DNA of 64,000 bases from Tolypocladium sp. Sup5 PDA-1 (taxonomy: Eukaryota > Ascomycota > Sordariomycetes > Hypocreales > Ophiocordycipitaceae). A program made the translations under genes and the position numbers. Of this stretch, positions 34,691 to 45,605 are shown one piece after another. A model generated the notes under the pieces. It was not told the origin of the DNA. It was given only the letters and a program-made list of their open reading frames with translations, and did no database searches. Position 1 is the stretch's first letter. Each line of letters begins with the position of its first letter. The DNA is taken from positions 1-64,000 of the forward strand of contig JPHH03000094.1 of the NCBI GenBank assembly GCA_000750105.3. The letters run 5' to 3'.

Positions 34691-35168
34691 AGAGAATTGA
34701 TGCGGTTTGCTGGCATGGCCTTTGCCCCATGAGATGAAGCATGATCCTGTTTCCACAGGCCAGGTGCCACAGAAAGGATCACAGAACAGTTCAGGGGGTG
34801 GTTAATGGTGCTAAGGCGAATTAGCTGGCGAGACTGTTCATCACGGCGGGCACGAGCCACGAGTCATGAAAGGAGCACAGCAAGAGTTTCGGGGGAGATG
34901 CCCATGCAGCCCTGCGGGCATCTGATATCAAGAGCACGGCACAGGGACAATAGCCACAGGGTAGAGAGCATTATGAGAGTGTTTCATCATAGTGGGCACT
35001 ATTCACGACAACGGGCAAGCAGACAGTTAATAGGGAGATTTTAATTCAGCTCTGCGGACATCTACCGACCGTAAGTCCCAAAACTTCCTCCCTTCCATTG
35101 GCGGCCCCGATCACGGTCATCCCGCCGTTGCGCTGCTTGCTTGCGCTCCAAAGGCAACATCGCCCAAC
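34691..35168. other. Intergenic interval
   Basis: No supported gene. Repeated words such as CACGGCGGGCACGAGCCACGAG and CACGGCACAGGGACAATAGCCA occur near 34838-34960 but do not form a clear array. Confidence 0.4.
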
Positions 35169-35558
35169 TTAGGCCCAGTCCCAAGATGCAGTGACGCGGC
35201 CCTTACCCAGGTCTCCGATGACTTGCTGAAAGGCAGAGGGCGAGAGGTCGAGGTCGTTGCTGGCGCACCCTGCGCAGCGGTCGACGACGCGGACAATGGT
35301 GGAGCGGCCCTGGTAGGAGACGCGAATCTTGCGGTTGCAGGGGCGCTCGGCGTCGAAGATGGTGGCTGAGACGGCGACGATGGCGTCGGCGTCGGCGTTG
35401 GTCTCGCCGCAGGCGCCGAGGCCGGGGTAGAAGTAAGTGATGCTGCCGGTGTTGTCGCGGGCCTCGAGGGTGTTGGCGGCGTTGCCCTGGGTGGGAGCCG
35501 CGAGGGCGGTGGCCAAGATTGCGGAGAGGGCCGCGAGGGTGGTGGTGAAGGTGACCAT
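35169..35558 (-). CDS. Secreted double-psi beta-barrel (RlpA/expansin-like) protein
   Basis: Intronless, 129 residues. Signal peptide MVTFTTTLAALSAILATALA is followed by a short Ala/Thr/Asn propeptide-like stretch. The mature domain is a compact double-psi beta-barrel: GSITYFYPGLGACGETNADA, then IVAVSATIFDA, CNRKIRVSYQGRST, VVDRCAGCASNDLDLSPSAF, and GRVTASWDWA at the end. The conserved D-R-C-x-x-C...DLDLSPSAF motif identifies the group. Four cysteines can pair. Such small fungal proteins are secreted and often linked to plant or host surfaces; the typical catalytic Asp of expansins acting on walls is not proven here. The open frame extends upstream, but the ATG at 35558 gives a clean signal peptide. 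Confidence 0.88.
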   Translation of the reverse strand: MVTFTTTLAALSAILATALAAPTQGNAANTLEARDNTGSITYFYPGLGACGETNADADAIVAVSATIFDAERPCNRKIRVSYQGRSTIVRVVDRCAGCASNDLDLSPSAFQQVIGDLGKGRVTASWDWA

Positions 35559-35767
35559 ATTGGCAGCTGGGGTGGTCAGTTGGGCAGGAGGTGAGCTGAA
35601 TGGAGTCGAAGGCAACATACTTGAGTTGGTCGTTTGGCAGACTTGCTTTGTGAGAGTGAGCAAGTTGACAAAGGCGAATGCTTGTGAAGATTGTTGAGCA
35701 ATGCTTGAGAATGTTTGCCGATGAGGGAAAATCAAGAGAAGTTGTTTCCTCGTGGAGGAAGAAGCCC

Positions 35768-35775
35768 ATTTTATA
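35768..35775 (-). promoter_or_regulatory. TATA box (TATAAAAT) of the double-psi beta-barrel gene
   Basis: TATAAAAT on the minus strand about 210 bp upstream of the ATG at 35558, implying a long 5' UTR. Confidence 0.45.
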
Positions 35776-37636
35776 CCTGGACTCGACAGGTTTTCATCCT
35801 GTATCAGCTGGCCGTGGCGGTCAACGTATATCTCGTGATTCAGAGCGGCTCGACTCAAGAGGCAGGTGATGGCCGTCGTCCAGTGAGCTTCTCCACTCGG
35901 AGCAGTTGGAGTGCATCACTCCTGACTGACAAGCGAGTGCCGTGCGGAGATGGCCTCGGAAGCTCCAACAGGCGCTAGTTGACTAGGTCGTGAATGGCTT
36001 CGGGGCCGTGGTGCGGTCAAGGCGACGTCAGTTGCCTGTGAATCCGGGGCGTTGGAAGGAACGTTGGAGAGTAACATTCACCGACGGCAAGCAAGCGAGA
36101 GAGAAAAAGTCTATCAGATGAAGAGGAGGAGAGGGGATGCGATGAACGTTGCATCTGGAGGAGTTACGAGATACTGGAGCAGTTGGCCTGGCCCAGATGG
36201 AGGTTGCCGTCCGCGATGTCGCCCGTGGAGGCGTAAATAGCACCTCGGCCCACGTACCGATGGCTTACATCAAGACTTTCGGGCCTTTATCCTATGACAG
36301 ACCGGCACACAGATCTCGCGATATCACATGGCCCCGCCTACAGATGGCACGCAAGAGACATGGGGGAAACGCTGTCTTAGGGCGGGGGATGGTAGATAGA
36401 GGGGGTCGTTACATGGACGTGGTATTTGTTCATGGTCTGGGTGAGATGGTTTGATATGATGTTGTCGAGCGTGTTGGGTGGGCTGTGAGGTAATTAGGAT
36501 ATGTATGGTCTTGCGCGGGCGTGTGGTGTCTACTGTCTACCCATAGGCTCCGCCCTCATTGGCCGCTTACGGCTACGTAGGTTGTTGTTGAACCAACAGT
36601 CGACTCGTGCGTGATAATGTACGGGCATCAATGAGAGGCCGAGGTAGAGGACTGGGAGAGTTCCCGACTCCGAAGTCGCATCGAAATTCATCGCTGTCTA
36701 CTTCTAGCTATGTATAAGTCATCCGGGGCAAGGGATGAACGAAGTCGCGATCAAGATGGCGTATCTTCACCGTATAAAACCCGCCCATGCATGAGATGTG
36801 GTTCTGTAAAGCACCACATTTGGAAAATATGGGGGTCCACCAGTTGGCTTCCGTGAGTCTCGTCGGCTGTCAGAGAGACGAGGGGTGACTGAGTAAACGG
36901 CCGGTGGTGATTAGGTGCAACCGAAGCTGGAACTTATCAAAGCCACAGGATGCACTGCAGTCAATGACCCCCACAGAGATTAAGGGGAAGAGATAAATCC
37001 ACGATAAGGGTTACATAAAGAGACAAAGCAATTCCGCCTCAGAAAGCAGATCAAAGGCATCACCATGAGGACGGCCACAGGACGGCCGAATCACGTACTC
37101 AACACCAGAAGGACGCTAAGCCCAGGAAGTTGCCTGATTTCAGAGCACTGGAAGCGTTCACATGTTGCAAATGAATGTCTTCTCCATGGTTTGTGCACTT
37201 AATGTCTTGGTTGGCTGACAGACCTGGTCGCTGAGCTGGTCGGTGCAATTGGCATAATAGCTCTTTTCTGTGCTCAACGCTCAACATGTGGACCAGTCGC
37301 ACGCACAAGCTGTTCACGATATCAAAGCAATCTCACCGTCACAAGTAGCAAAACATATATTGGTTTTCACGTTCTCTTAGCTGTCACAACCACCCCCGAA
37401 GCGACCTCTACTTGGCAAAGGTTGACCTCGAAAACATGAAGCGCTAGCAGGAAGAGCACGCGTGGTCAACTTGGGACAGGGTTGACTCAATCCTCGAATG
37501 GTTGTTGAATTTCAATCTGAAGAAGAGAAACATATTGGTGTCTTATTACACATTAAAAAGAGCTTTCGTTGGTGAGGCTTCCCGTCCCACCACTGAAGCC
37601 ACGAACGTCAGACTGCCTAAACCACCCCTCAGGCAA
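35776..37636. other. Intergenic interval
   Basis: About 1.9 kb without a supported gene on either strand. The open frames present lack family features. It probably includes distal promoter sequence for the double-psi beta-barrel gene and the 3' flank of the repeat-protein gene. Confidence 0.5.
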
Positions 37637-38861
37637 TTAACGTCGAGGCTGAAGCTGTCTCTGCCCTGTGGCCTTGCTATTAGAGTCACCGCTCGTGAGA
37701 GTTCCCGTCAACGCATTGAGAGCCGCCGTGATGTTGATGAGAGCCCCAGTCAGGCCTTTGAGATCCGAGACCCCGTTGGGAGCGGAGTTTCCATTCGAAG
37801 CCGAGTTCGCATTCAAGGCCGAAACGTCATGTGTTTGAAGGCCGAGGACATTTACTGGAACATTGATACCGTTGTTATTGGCATTGATGTCAATAAATGG
37901 CGCCTGCCTCCCATTGCAAGCCGAGTTGCCATCGGGGACCGAGTTGCTATTTGGGGCCGAGTTGCCTTTCGAGGCCTGGCTGTCCTCGCTGGACTGTTTG
38001 TTGCTGGAGTCCTCGTTGCCCTTGCTGGACTGGCTGTCGGTGGAGACCTGGTTGTCGGGAACCTTCTTGTCGTTGGGAGCCTGGTTACCGTTGGGGACCG
38101 AGTGGCCATTGGGGACCGAGTTGCTATTTGGGGCCGAGTTGCCTTTCGAGGCCTGGCTGCCCTCGCTGGACTGTTTGTTGCTGGAGTCCTCGTTGCCCTT
38201 GCTGGACTGGCTGTCGGTGGAGGCCTGGTTTTCGGGAACCTTCTTGTCGTTGGGAGCCTGGTTACCGTTGGAGGCCAAGGTTCCATCTGAATCTGACTTC
38301 AAATTGGTGCCCGACTCCGTATTGGAAACAGCTCCTCCGTTTGCAGTTGCCCCCCCATTGGAAGCCGAGTTCCCATTGAAAGCCGACACATCATGCGTCT
38401 GAAGACCAAGCACGTTTACCGGAACGTCAACGTCGTTGTTATTAGCATTGATGCCAATCAAAGACGCCGGATTTCCATTGGAAGTCGGGTTGCTGTTGGA
38501 ACCCGAGCTCCCATTGGATCCTGAATCCCCATTGGCAGCCGGGTTCTCATTCAAAGCCGACTTCACAATGGAGCCTAACTGTTTATTGGAACTTGCTCCC
38601 CCGTTCGCAGTTGCTTTCCCATTGGCAGCCGAGTTTCCGTCCAAAGCCGATACATCATGTGTTTGAAGACCAAGCACATTCACCGGAACGCTGACGTCGT
38701 TATTATTGGCATTGACGTCAATCAGGGACGCTGTTTCCTGCCCAGGCCATTAGATTATACTTCAAGGGGCATCAATCGACCAAGTGGAGGATACTTACCC
38801 GATTTGTCACGGGGGCTGTAAGAGCCACCGCACAGAGAGAGAGAATCGAAACGAGCTTCAT
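37637..38861 (-). CDS. Secreted Asn/Ser-rich modular repeat protein
   Basis: Exons 38861-38799 and 38737-37637 (63+1101 nt; GTAAGT...CAG intron, 61 bp, phase 0) give 387 residues. Signal peptide MKLVSILSLCAVALTAP. The mature protein is two kinds of module. Module A, three copies (starting at about residues 26, 101 and 300), reads I-D-V/I-N-A-N-N-N then VPVNVLGLQTHDVSA. Module B, two adjacent copies of 59 residues, reads GNQAPNDKKVP...STDSQSSKGNEDSSNKQSSE...GNSAPNSNSVP. Linkers repeat N-G and S-N-G, with very few aromatic or cysteine residues. The C-terminus LTGALINITAALNALTG is the only hydrophobic helix. No known domain; likely an extracellular or wall-associated disordered protein. Role unknown. 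Plus-strand frames over the same DNA are shadows. Confidence 0.85.
37924..38277. repeat. 177-bp in-frame tandem duplication inside the repeat-protein gene
   Basis: Two nearly identical 177-bp units encode module B of the secreted repeat protein. The near-identity at DNA level indicates a recent duplication and makes copy number likely to vary between strains. Confidence 0.85.
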
Positions 38862-38958
38862 GGTGGATAAATCTGGAATCCTGAGGGGCAAGGTGGTTTA
38901 GTGGTTGGATGCTTGATACAGAATCAGTCGCGAATCTAATATAGCGATCCGCCTCGTC

Positions 38959-38967
38959 TTATATAAA
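38959..38967 (-). promoter_or_regulatory. TATA box of the secreted repeat-protein gene
   Basis: TTTATATAAG on the minus strand about 100 bp upstream of the ATG at 38861. Confidence 0.5.
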
Positions 38968-40595
38968 GGCAACTATGGTTCTCGACATCGCGGTATCCGG
39001 TCAAATTGAGGTATGTTAATTTTAGATAGGCACGGGGTATTCAGGTAACGCATGGACGGTACAGGTTCGGTTACGTGATTCAGGTTCAAATGTGCATCTC
39101 GCGGTCACGGCCTGTCAGCGAACTAAAGTGTGGGCGATTAGATAAAAGCCCTCGGCAAAAGCTCTGGCGGGTAACACTTGAATATAGGCAACATGTTAGA
39201 TATGTCTGTTTCACAGGCTAAGAGTACATAGACGAGTATAAAATGTGGTAGGGCGTCTTGTTGACAGGCACATAGTAAATTAATGACGGACCACGACCCC
39301 ACTGTCAGCGTTACAATGACGATGAAAGTGTGACAGCAGAGGCAGCGCTAGAAGTGCCGGCATCTCATGTCACAACGTAACCACCTGAGGGATCGCCAAT
39401 AAACTTAAAGTTTGACCATGGCCCGTTTTCGCTCTTACCATAACGACAACAGCGGTGGTAGCAGGGGTAGCGGTGTAATTACCCTCATGGCAAAATTCTT
39501 AGAAACGTGGACCTCCATTTTGTTTCAGGTTCTTCGGTTGACGTAACACATGTTCGTCCCAGCTTGCCAGGGGCCCAAGCTGCTGCTGGGGTTCCATCGA
39601 CGCTACGGAAAGTCTATCTATTCCATGTGCCGTACTCCGTAGACGCAGCCCCTGTAACTTTTCTTTAGCAGTCAGTCCTCGAACTAGGATATGTCGTGAA
39701 GGAGGCTTATACTCGAGCAAGACAAGTTAGAATACTGACCGCAGTCCATGTGAACACCTCGGCTCGTCCAGATTTCTCAACCAGCTGTGCGGTGGATCCG
39801 CACGGGCAATAAGTGCCAGAGCATAACCTGAGACTCGAAGGGGTCTGCCATGTGCACCAACCTTTGCGTGCACGGACTATATCGCGAAACGCTGCTTCTC
39901 AATTTCGACATTGTCGGTATTGGAGGTGGCACCAAGGGGCCCTTTATCGGCGGGGCCTAATTCATTGCGGTAGGCAAGACAACGATGGGTGAAAGGTTAC
40001 TCTAGGTAACCAGCTGCCGTTTCGATTGGTGTGCGTCTTGTTCTGCAACTCTATTGCCTGAGTAAGCGATCTGTCGTGTGACGGTGTGAGCAACGGCAAT
40101 GGCCCAAGGCCATCGGAATTGATAGAAGTGAAATGCACTTTTACAGTTGCAGCACTAACAATAGTAGAGGTAGACTTCTGATTTTGAGCTGCCGAGTTGC
40201 TACTATAATCTGAGTAGGAATGAGTGCGGCATCATGCAAATTAGGATCTGGTACCAGACGCCGCCCACATATCGACTTGGTGGGTGACATGAAGACCTCG
40301 ATGGAGACATAGCCTGCAACTGTCGGTGATCGCACATTCAACCGCCAGGGCTTGCAGTCTGTAACATGCTTTATGAATGCTATCGACTATTAAAGCCCTC
40401 CTGAAAGCTCCTCCTAGCCCCAACTGCGGCCATCATGGAAACCTCCGCCGGCGCCTCTTACGTCACCGTCACGCAGATAATCGCTGCCGGCGGCGAGCGA
40501 TGCCAAACTGCCACCGAGGGGGTACGGAAGGTGTGAAAATGAAATGCTTAGCCGAGAGACAAATGGGTTCACTGTTCCATCCGTCCTCTGTAACT
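38968..40595. other. Intergenic interval
   Basis: No gene supported over about 1.6 kb. TACTCCGTA is at 39633. Small minus-strand frames (39499-39720, 40141-40341) have no recognisable features. Confidence 0.5.
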
Positions 40596-41140
40596 CTAGA
40601 TCGTCATGATCTTGTAGTCGCCGCTGTAACTGCCGTCGAAGGTGATCTTCACTTCCAAGTGAACCCAGATCTCATTTCCATTCTTGAGATAGATCCGGAT
40701 CTCGCCCTTGGCAACGAATAAGTCAAATTTAAGCACAACCCCATCCTTGAGGTTGCCGTAGATGTTTCCGACGTTTATGCCAGCAACGGTGACGCTGACA
40801 CCGATTTCATAACTGCTTGTATCAACATACCCGGTGATCTAGGCAAACGATTAGCAGTTTGGTTTTTTCTATTTAATCCTGTCTGATTTCTTACCGTGAT
40901 GGGCCCGAAGGACCAGTGTATCTCCTTGCGACCCTTGATGTCTCCAGGGGGAAGTCTGGCGGCCACCTTGTTCTGCACGGCGGTCCACACATTGTTACCC
41001 TTCTTGGGAGGAGTGAGCGTGACAATAGCACCTGCCCCCAGGGTTAGAATCTTGGAAAGGTCAGTCTACTGTGGCTGTGGACGAAGCATACCAATGTTCT
41101 GGTCCATGGTACTGATGTCTTGGTCCATGGTGGAAGCCAT
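40596..41140 (-). CDS. Small beta-rich protein of unknown function, three exons
   Basis: Exons 41140-41092, 41031-40895 and 40838-40596 (49+137+243 nt) give 142 residues. Intron 1 (60 bp) runs from GTATGC to CAG with a TTCTAACCC branch site and also removes an in-frame TAG; intron 2 (56 bp) is GTAAGA...TAG. Phases agree. The protein starts MASTMDQDISTMDQNI, has no signal peptide, and continues with alternating hydrophobic strands: GAIVTLTPPKKGNNVWTAV, IHWSFGPITITGYVD, SYEIGVSVTVAGINVGNIYG, VVLKFDLFVAKGEIRIYLK, then NEIWVHLEVKITFDGSYSG. This looks like an all-beta sandwich. No cysteine is seen. I do not recognise the family. Start choice is moderately sure; the second and third ATGs are in the same frame. 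Confidence 0.75.
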
Positions 41141-41279
41141 TGTGTTGGACTGGTGGAGTTGTCCTTGGACGAGGATCAAGCAGTGTTTTGGAATGTGAGG
41201 GGGAAGTAGTAATGTCTCCGGGTGGGTGTAAATTAATTCTGTTATACATCAAGATGAAGAAGGGTGCACATTGACCGAG

Positions 41280-41288
41280 TTATATACC
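41280..41288 (-). promoter_or_regulatory. TATA-like element of the small beta-rich protein gene
   Basis: GGTATATAA on the minus strand about 140 bp upstream of the ATG at 41140. Confidence 0.4.
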
Positions 41289-44087
41289 TGCGCGACCACA
41301 GGTTTCCAGAAATCTCTGTCTCCTCCTCTCACAGAGGTCACTCCGAATACCCACGGGGCACGACCAGTGCATTATGCGGGGGGATGCATCATGGTCGCAC
41401 CCATCTACTTCAGTGCACCTCTCTCACTTCTCTTTCCGACATCCCAGCTGCGCACCGCAGCGGCAGCAAAATGATTTAGCACCAACCACGTTGTTGCGCG
41501 AACGGGGCCAAGGTCACACGAATCTACTATCATTGATTGTTCACTCTTTTCTCTTCTTGTGTCTATCCGCTCTGCAGCTCCGGGTCTTCTCGGCAGCGGT
41601 AGCGACGCCATCGCTAACGGCAGTATCCCGTGGACGGCAAGTAGCGTATGAAAGGACTTACAGGAATCGAATGCCAGGGATGTTAATCTCGACCAGCTCA
41701 ACGCCTAGATCCATAGAATCTACTGGCAAATAGCAAATACTTGTAGCGCCAATACTCTATCCATATGCACTTCTGGATAAGGTGTTGTCGTTTGTTCGCT
41801 ATCTGCTGTTAAACGAGTCAATATATCGGTCCGTTCTATAGTAGCACGCTGACATTTCAGTCAGCCACAGAACATGTAGTGTGAGAACTGATATGCAGCT
41901 CTTTGTCTCGGAATTGAGTTGCATTCGGTCAGTCCCGCAAACGTTTGCTTCCGGGTGCCGTGATTCTCAAAGAGGAAAATCTGCGGGGGATTCCACGGAA
42001 TGTGGAGAGCTGAACACCCTTGGTATCACCTAAGCATCGCCTCGTATTCTACAAACCACGCATTTAATGGGCTGCGGGATCCAATCACCACAGTCGTCTG
42101 CTGAGGCGTCCCCAACGGTTGCACGAGTTGGTAACTCGTTACCTACTTCGTACTTGGCGGCAGAATCTACCCCGCAAACGAGAGACAACACGACAAGAGG
42201 CGGCAGTCGTGGCACGGGCCGCACGGGATGGTCCGGGATGTATCAGATTCAGTAGTTGGCTGCCGGCACTCATCATCCAACCATTGTCATCTCAACGCCA
42301 CGAAAGACATGCCGGAATCCGTCAATCATAAATGGACCAAGCCTTGACGAAAGATTATGGCCAGCTGAGGGGGCTTGTCATTATTGATTGCGGCCCGTGG
42401 CGTATTACTAGTGACTGCCGGTTTGTCTCGGCCCTCGATGTGCTGGTGGGCAGTTGGGATGATCATCTGAGTTATGATGTGGTGGGTAATTTGTGCACCA
42501 TTAACGTCTCGAGCCAAATCGGGGCGACCCACAGGGACAGCAGGTGCTCGCGAATGCGATGCTGTTTTTCAGAACCAGGAAATAAATTCACTCCATGTCT
42601 TTGACCTCCTGAACATGCCTTCGTCGCTTTACTCCCCATGGCAGAGACCCTGGCTAGGTTAAATATGGCCTTCTGGAGTCCTTATTTTGCCCACTGGGGC
42701 TGCAACGCTTGAAATGGACCCGCGGCCTAAACCGGTCGTACTACGCCAACACGGCCGACATGAGTGTGACCATTCGCCAGCCATACATGTACTTGTACGC
42801 ACTGGATTTCTTGACGAAGACGTGGGTGGTAAAAATCTTCGTCATAAGGTTTTGCATTACTTAAGCCGTACCCCTGGACGTTCCCAGAAGTACCAGAGCC
42901 CTCTTGCCTCTACAAAATGGGATAGATCATAGGGCCAGGACATTGCGGAATCAAAGGCGGCGATAGAACGGGACGAAGCTGAGACTTCACTACGAGGTGG
43001 GCCTTCGATTTGGTCGTAACAGCCATGAATTCAGTTCTCTCAGAGCTCGGCAAGAGTTCCATCGGTACAACATATCCATACACGAAGGGTCCACGTCAAA
43101 GTCTGGCTCAACGCCCCCGGACTGACCAAGGCGCATATTGGCACGTCCGTGACGTCGGCTGTACCAACACAGGCCCTAAATTTGACCAGGTGATTTGACC
43201 GCGGCCTGACACAGTTCTTTATAGCAGCACTGTTGCATGAATGGCATAGCTAAAGAGTCAAGGCGTGTCCTCGACAGTACACTCGGCTCGTACGACTGCC
43301 GTCAGCGGTTCCCGGTGGTGGAACAAATGGGTCAGGTTTAACAAAGCATTTGATAAGATTCCCAGAATCCCTCTCGTACGTCAGGAGGTTAATATGGACG
43401 CACTAGGAATATGCAAAGCAAGGTATTAGCTGACAAGATTAGACCCAAAACGCTTTACGTAACATGACGTCGAGGCGATCGGGTTTTCTAAGTAGTAACG
43501 ATTATTTGATGCCGTCCGTTGCTTGTTTGCCTGCCCCTAGTGTGCGGACAAACTCAGTCAATGCCGCACGCCTTAGTCCGCCGTGTAGATATAGGTATTA
43601 GTCATTAGATAAGACGCCGAAGCAGTCGCCATCATGAATACGGACAATACCACCATGCGGGTTCGCTGATACCTTATACCTATTGTCCTTATGGCCTGAC
43701 GCTTCTCCGCCATGCCGTTTTAACCGCGCCACTGTCCCCAACTCTGTCCTCTAACGCCGGAACACACTGATGACCGGAACCAGATCGCAACCCACAGAAG
43801 ACGTCTTGCAGTACCTGTCGGTTAAATACTCGCCCGACTCAGCTAGCTGTAATCCCTGCCTCAGCTGGATATACGGAGTACATCTCCCGCTTTCAGCTGG
43901 CGTGGCGCTAAATACCAATAGCGCTCAAATCGAACATAGCATGTTGTCGGCCGCTATATGGTTATAAGGTACCGAAAAAGGCTAGGTCAAATTGGGTTCA
44001 CCAATATCCGTTTGGGTTTCCTTTGTTACGCTACATTTGCGCAATTCGACACTATTATTGCTTTTCTATTCAGTAGATCGCTTCACC
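41289..44087. other. Long intergenic interval
   Basis: About 2.8 kb without a supported gene. Contains TACTTCGTA (42144) and TACGGAGTA (43872). Open frames of 60-130 codons on both strands show no family motif. I see no transposon features. Confidence 0.5.
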
Positions 44088-45290
44088 ATGATCGGCCAAT
44101 TTTTGTTGTTGGCCTTCCTGGCCCTACCGGCTTCTACCAATGCTCAGGCAGACCTGCCGGAGTTGACGTTGCCATGGGGGAAATGGCAGGCTACAGTCTA
44201 CCCAGAGGTGAGAAACTTGTGCACTCTTACGCCAGGAAGGGCCTCGTCGAGCAGGGCTCCCAGTGTACCTCTTCCAAAACGTCCGCTTCGGTGCGAAACC
44301 CGAACGGTTCAGTGCGCCCACTCTCCCCAACTGGTTGAACAGTACGCTGAAAAACACTACTCGAAGCACTAGTCGCATTCAGATCGATCCTTCGCAGCTG
44401 CGGAAGCCTCCAGGCGGCAAGGACCCTCTCGGAGACCCCGGAGGTGCGGATTGGCCCAGAGCGAAGATTGCCTGTTCCTCGACGTCTATGCCCCCGTCTC
44501 AGTGTTCCAGCCCGGTGCCAAGCCGCTACCCGTCATGATCTGGATCGGTGGAGGAGCGTACGCCTTCGGCAGTAAGAACCAGAGTAGTCCGTTCTACGCC
44601 AGACGGTCAGTTCTGAGAGCCTCCAATTACCAAGCCATCTACATCGCAGGCAACTATCGAGTCAGAGAGTTTGGATAGCTCGCAGGCTCGTACGTAGAGG
44701 AGATCGGACAGCCCGATGCTGGCTTGTACGACCAGGCCTTGCTGTTGCCGTGGGTGCGGAAGTATGTTGACAAGGTCGGAGGCTACAACCGCCGGGTAAG
44801 TGCCTGGGGCGAGTCTGCCGGCGGCGATTCAATCTTACACCACCTTATACGAGAGGATGGCACACGAGACCCTCTGTTCAAAACGTTTGCTGCACAGAGC
44901 CCTGCGTTTGAATGGGCCTGGGATACCTCTCCCGGCGGCAGGCTTGACGCTAGGTACAGGAACTTCTCTCGGCTCGCAGGTTGCGGTTTCGACTACAACA
45001 TCGCCTGTTAGGGCCGCCAGCTCCAAGAGCCTCACGGAAGCCAATCAGTAGCTCTTCAAAGAAGTCAGGCAGGCGGGCCTCTTCCCTGTTGGTCTGGCCG
45101 TGGATGGAAAATGGATCAAGTCTATTCCCACGGTGACACTATCCCAAGGTGAGACCCCCATCCTGGAACCCACGGCGTGATGCTGAATCGATTATACATG
45201 AACAGGAAAGTTCTGGAAGGGCATCGACTCGGCCATTATATCTCATTGCGGGAATGAGCCTCGCGCGTTGAGATGAGCCATCGCCGGCAG
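44088..45290 (+). pseudogene. Broken secreted type-B carboxylesterase/lipase
   Basis: ATG at 44088 starts a clean signal peptide (MIGQFLLLAFLALPASTNAQ). Ordered blocks follow: LFQNVRFGAKPERF (about 44272-44313), SEDCLFLDVYAPV (about 44459-44497), PVMIWIGGGAYAFGS (about 44528-44572, the oxyanion-hole GGG), NYQAIYIAGNYR (about 44627), LYDQALLLPWVRKYVDKVGG (about 44727-44785), VSAWGESAGG (about 44797-44826, the G-x-S-x-G nucleophile serine present), SPAFEWAWDTSPGG (about 44902), VGLAVDGKW (about 45092) and KFWKGIDSAI (about 45208-45237). Breaks: a one-base shift near 44450, TAG at 44676-44678 in place of an expected aromatic codon (TGG to TAG type), a stop at 45009 and others. The C-terminal third is missing. 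Confidence 0.8.
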
Positions 45291-45605
45291 AGAACGGTAA
45301 TATGAAAGGTACGGAAAACCGAGGTCGTCTTTTCAAGTGCAGAGAAGAGCTTAGCAGACAATTTGAGGCAGTGGTCACAAATGAGATCCACTACCCCAAG
45401 TACGAGAAGGCCAAGGCTGAGCGTTCCTCCCTCTGCCGTTGAGCGGAAGCCTGAAGGGCCCCTCATTTGTTGTTTCCAAGCTCTAATGGAACCTCAACTC
45501 AAGGGAGACTATGCATATTTCTCAAAATCAGTTTCATTGGGTGAAATCTATTCTACTCAGGATGACAATACTTTTTTTTTAAGTACCTAGCAGCGTAGTA
45601 AGCTT

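Noticed and set aside
35203..35769. Arg/His-rich 188-codon minus frame
   Set aside because: An overlapping frame of the double-psi beta-barrel gene whose composition reflects GC-rich codon positions.
37502..38402. Long plus-strand frames (up to 262 codons) over the repeat-protein gene
   Set aside because: They are antisense shadows of an Asn/Ser-rich repetitive gene. The minus strand has a signal peptide and a valid intron; the plus frames have neither.
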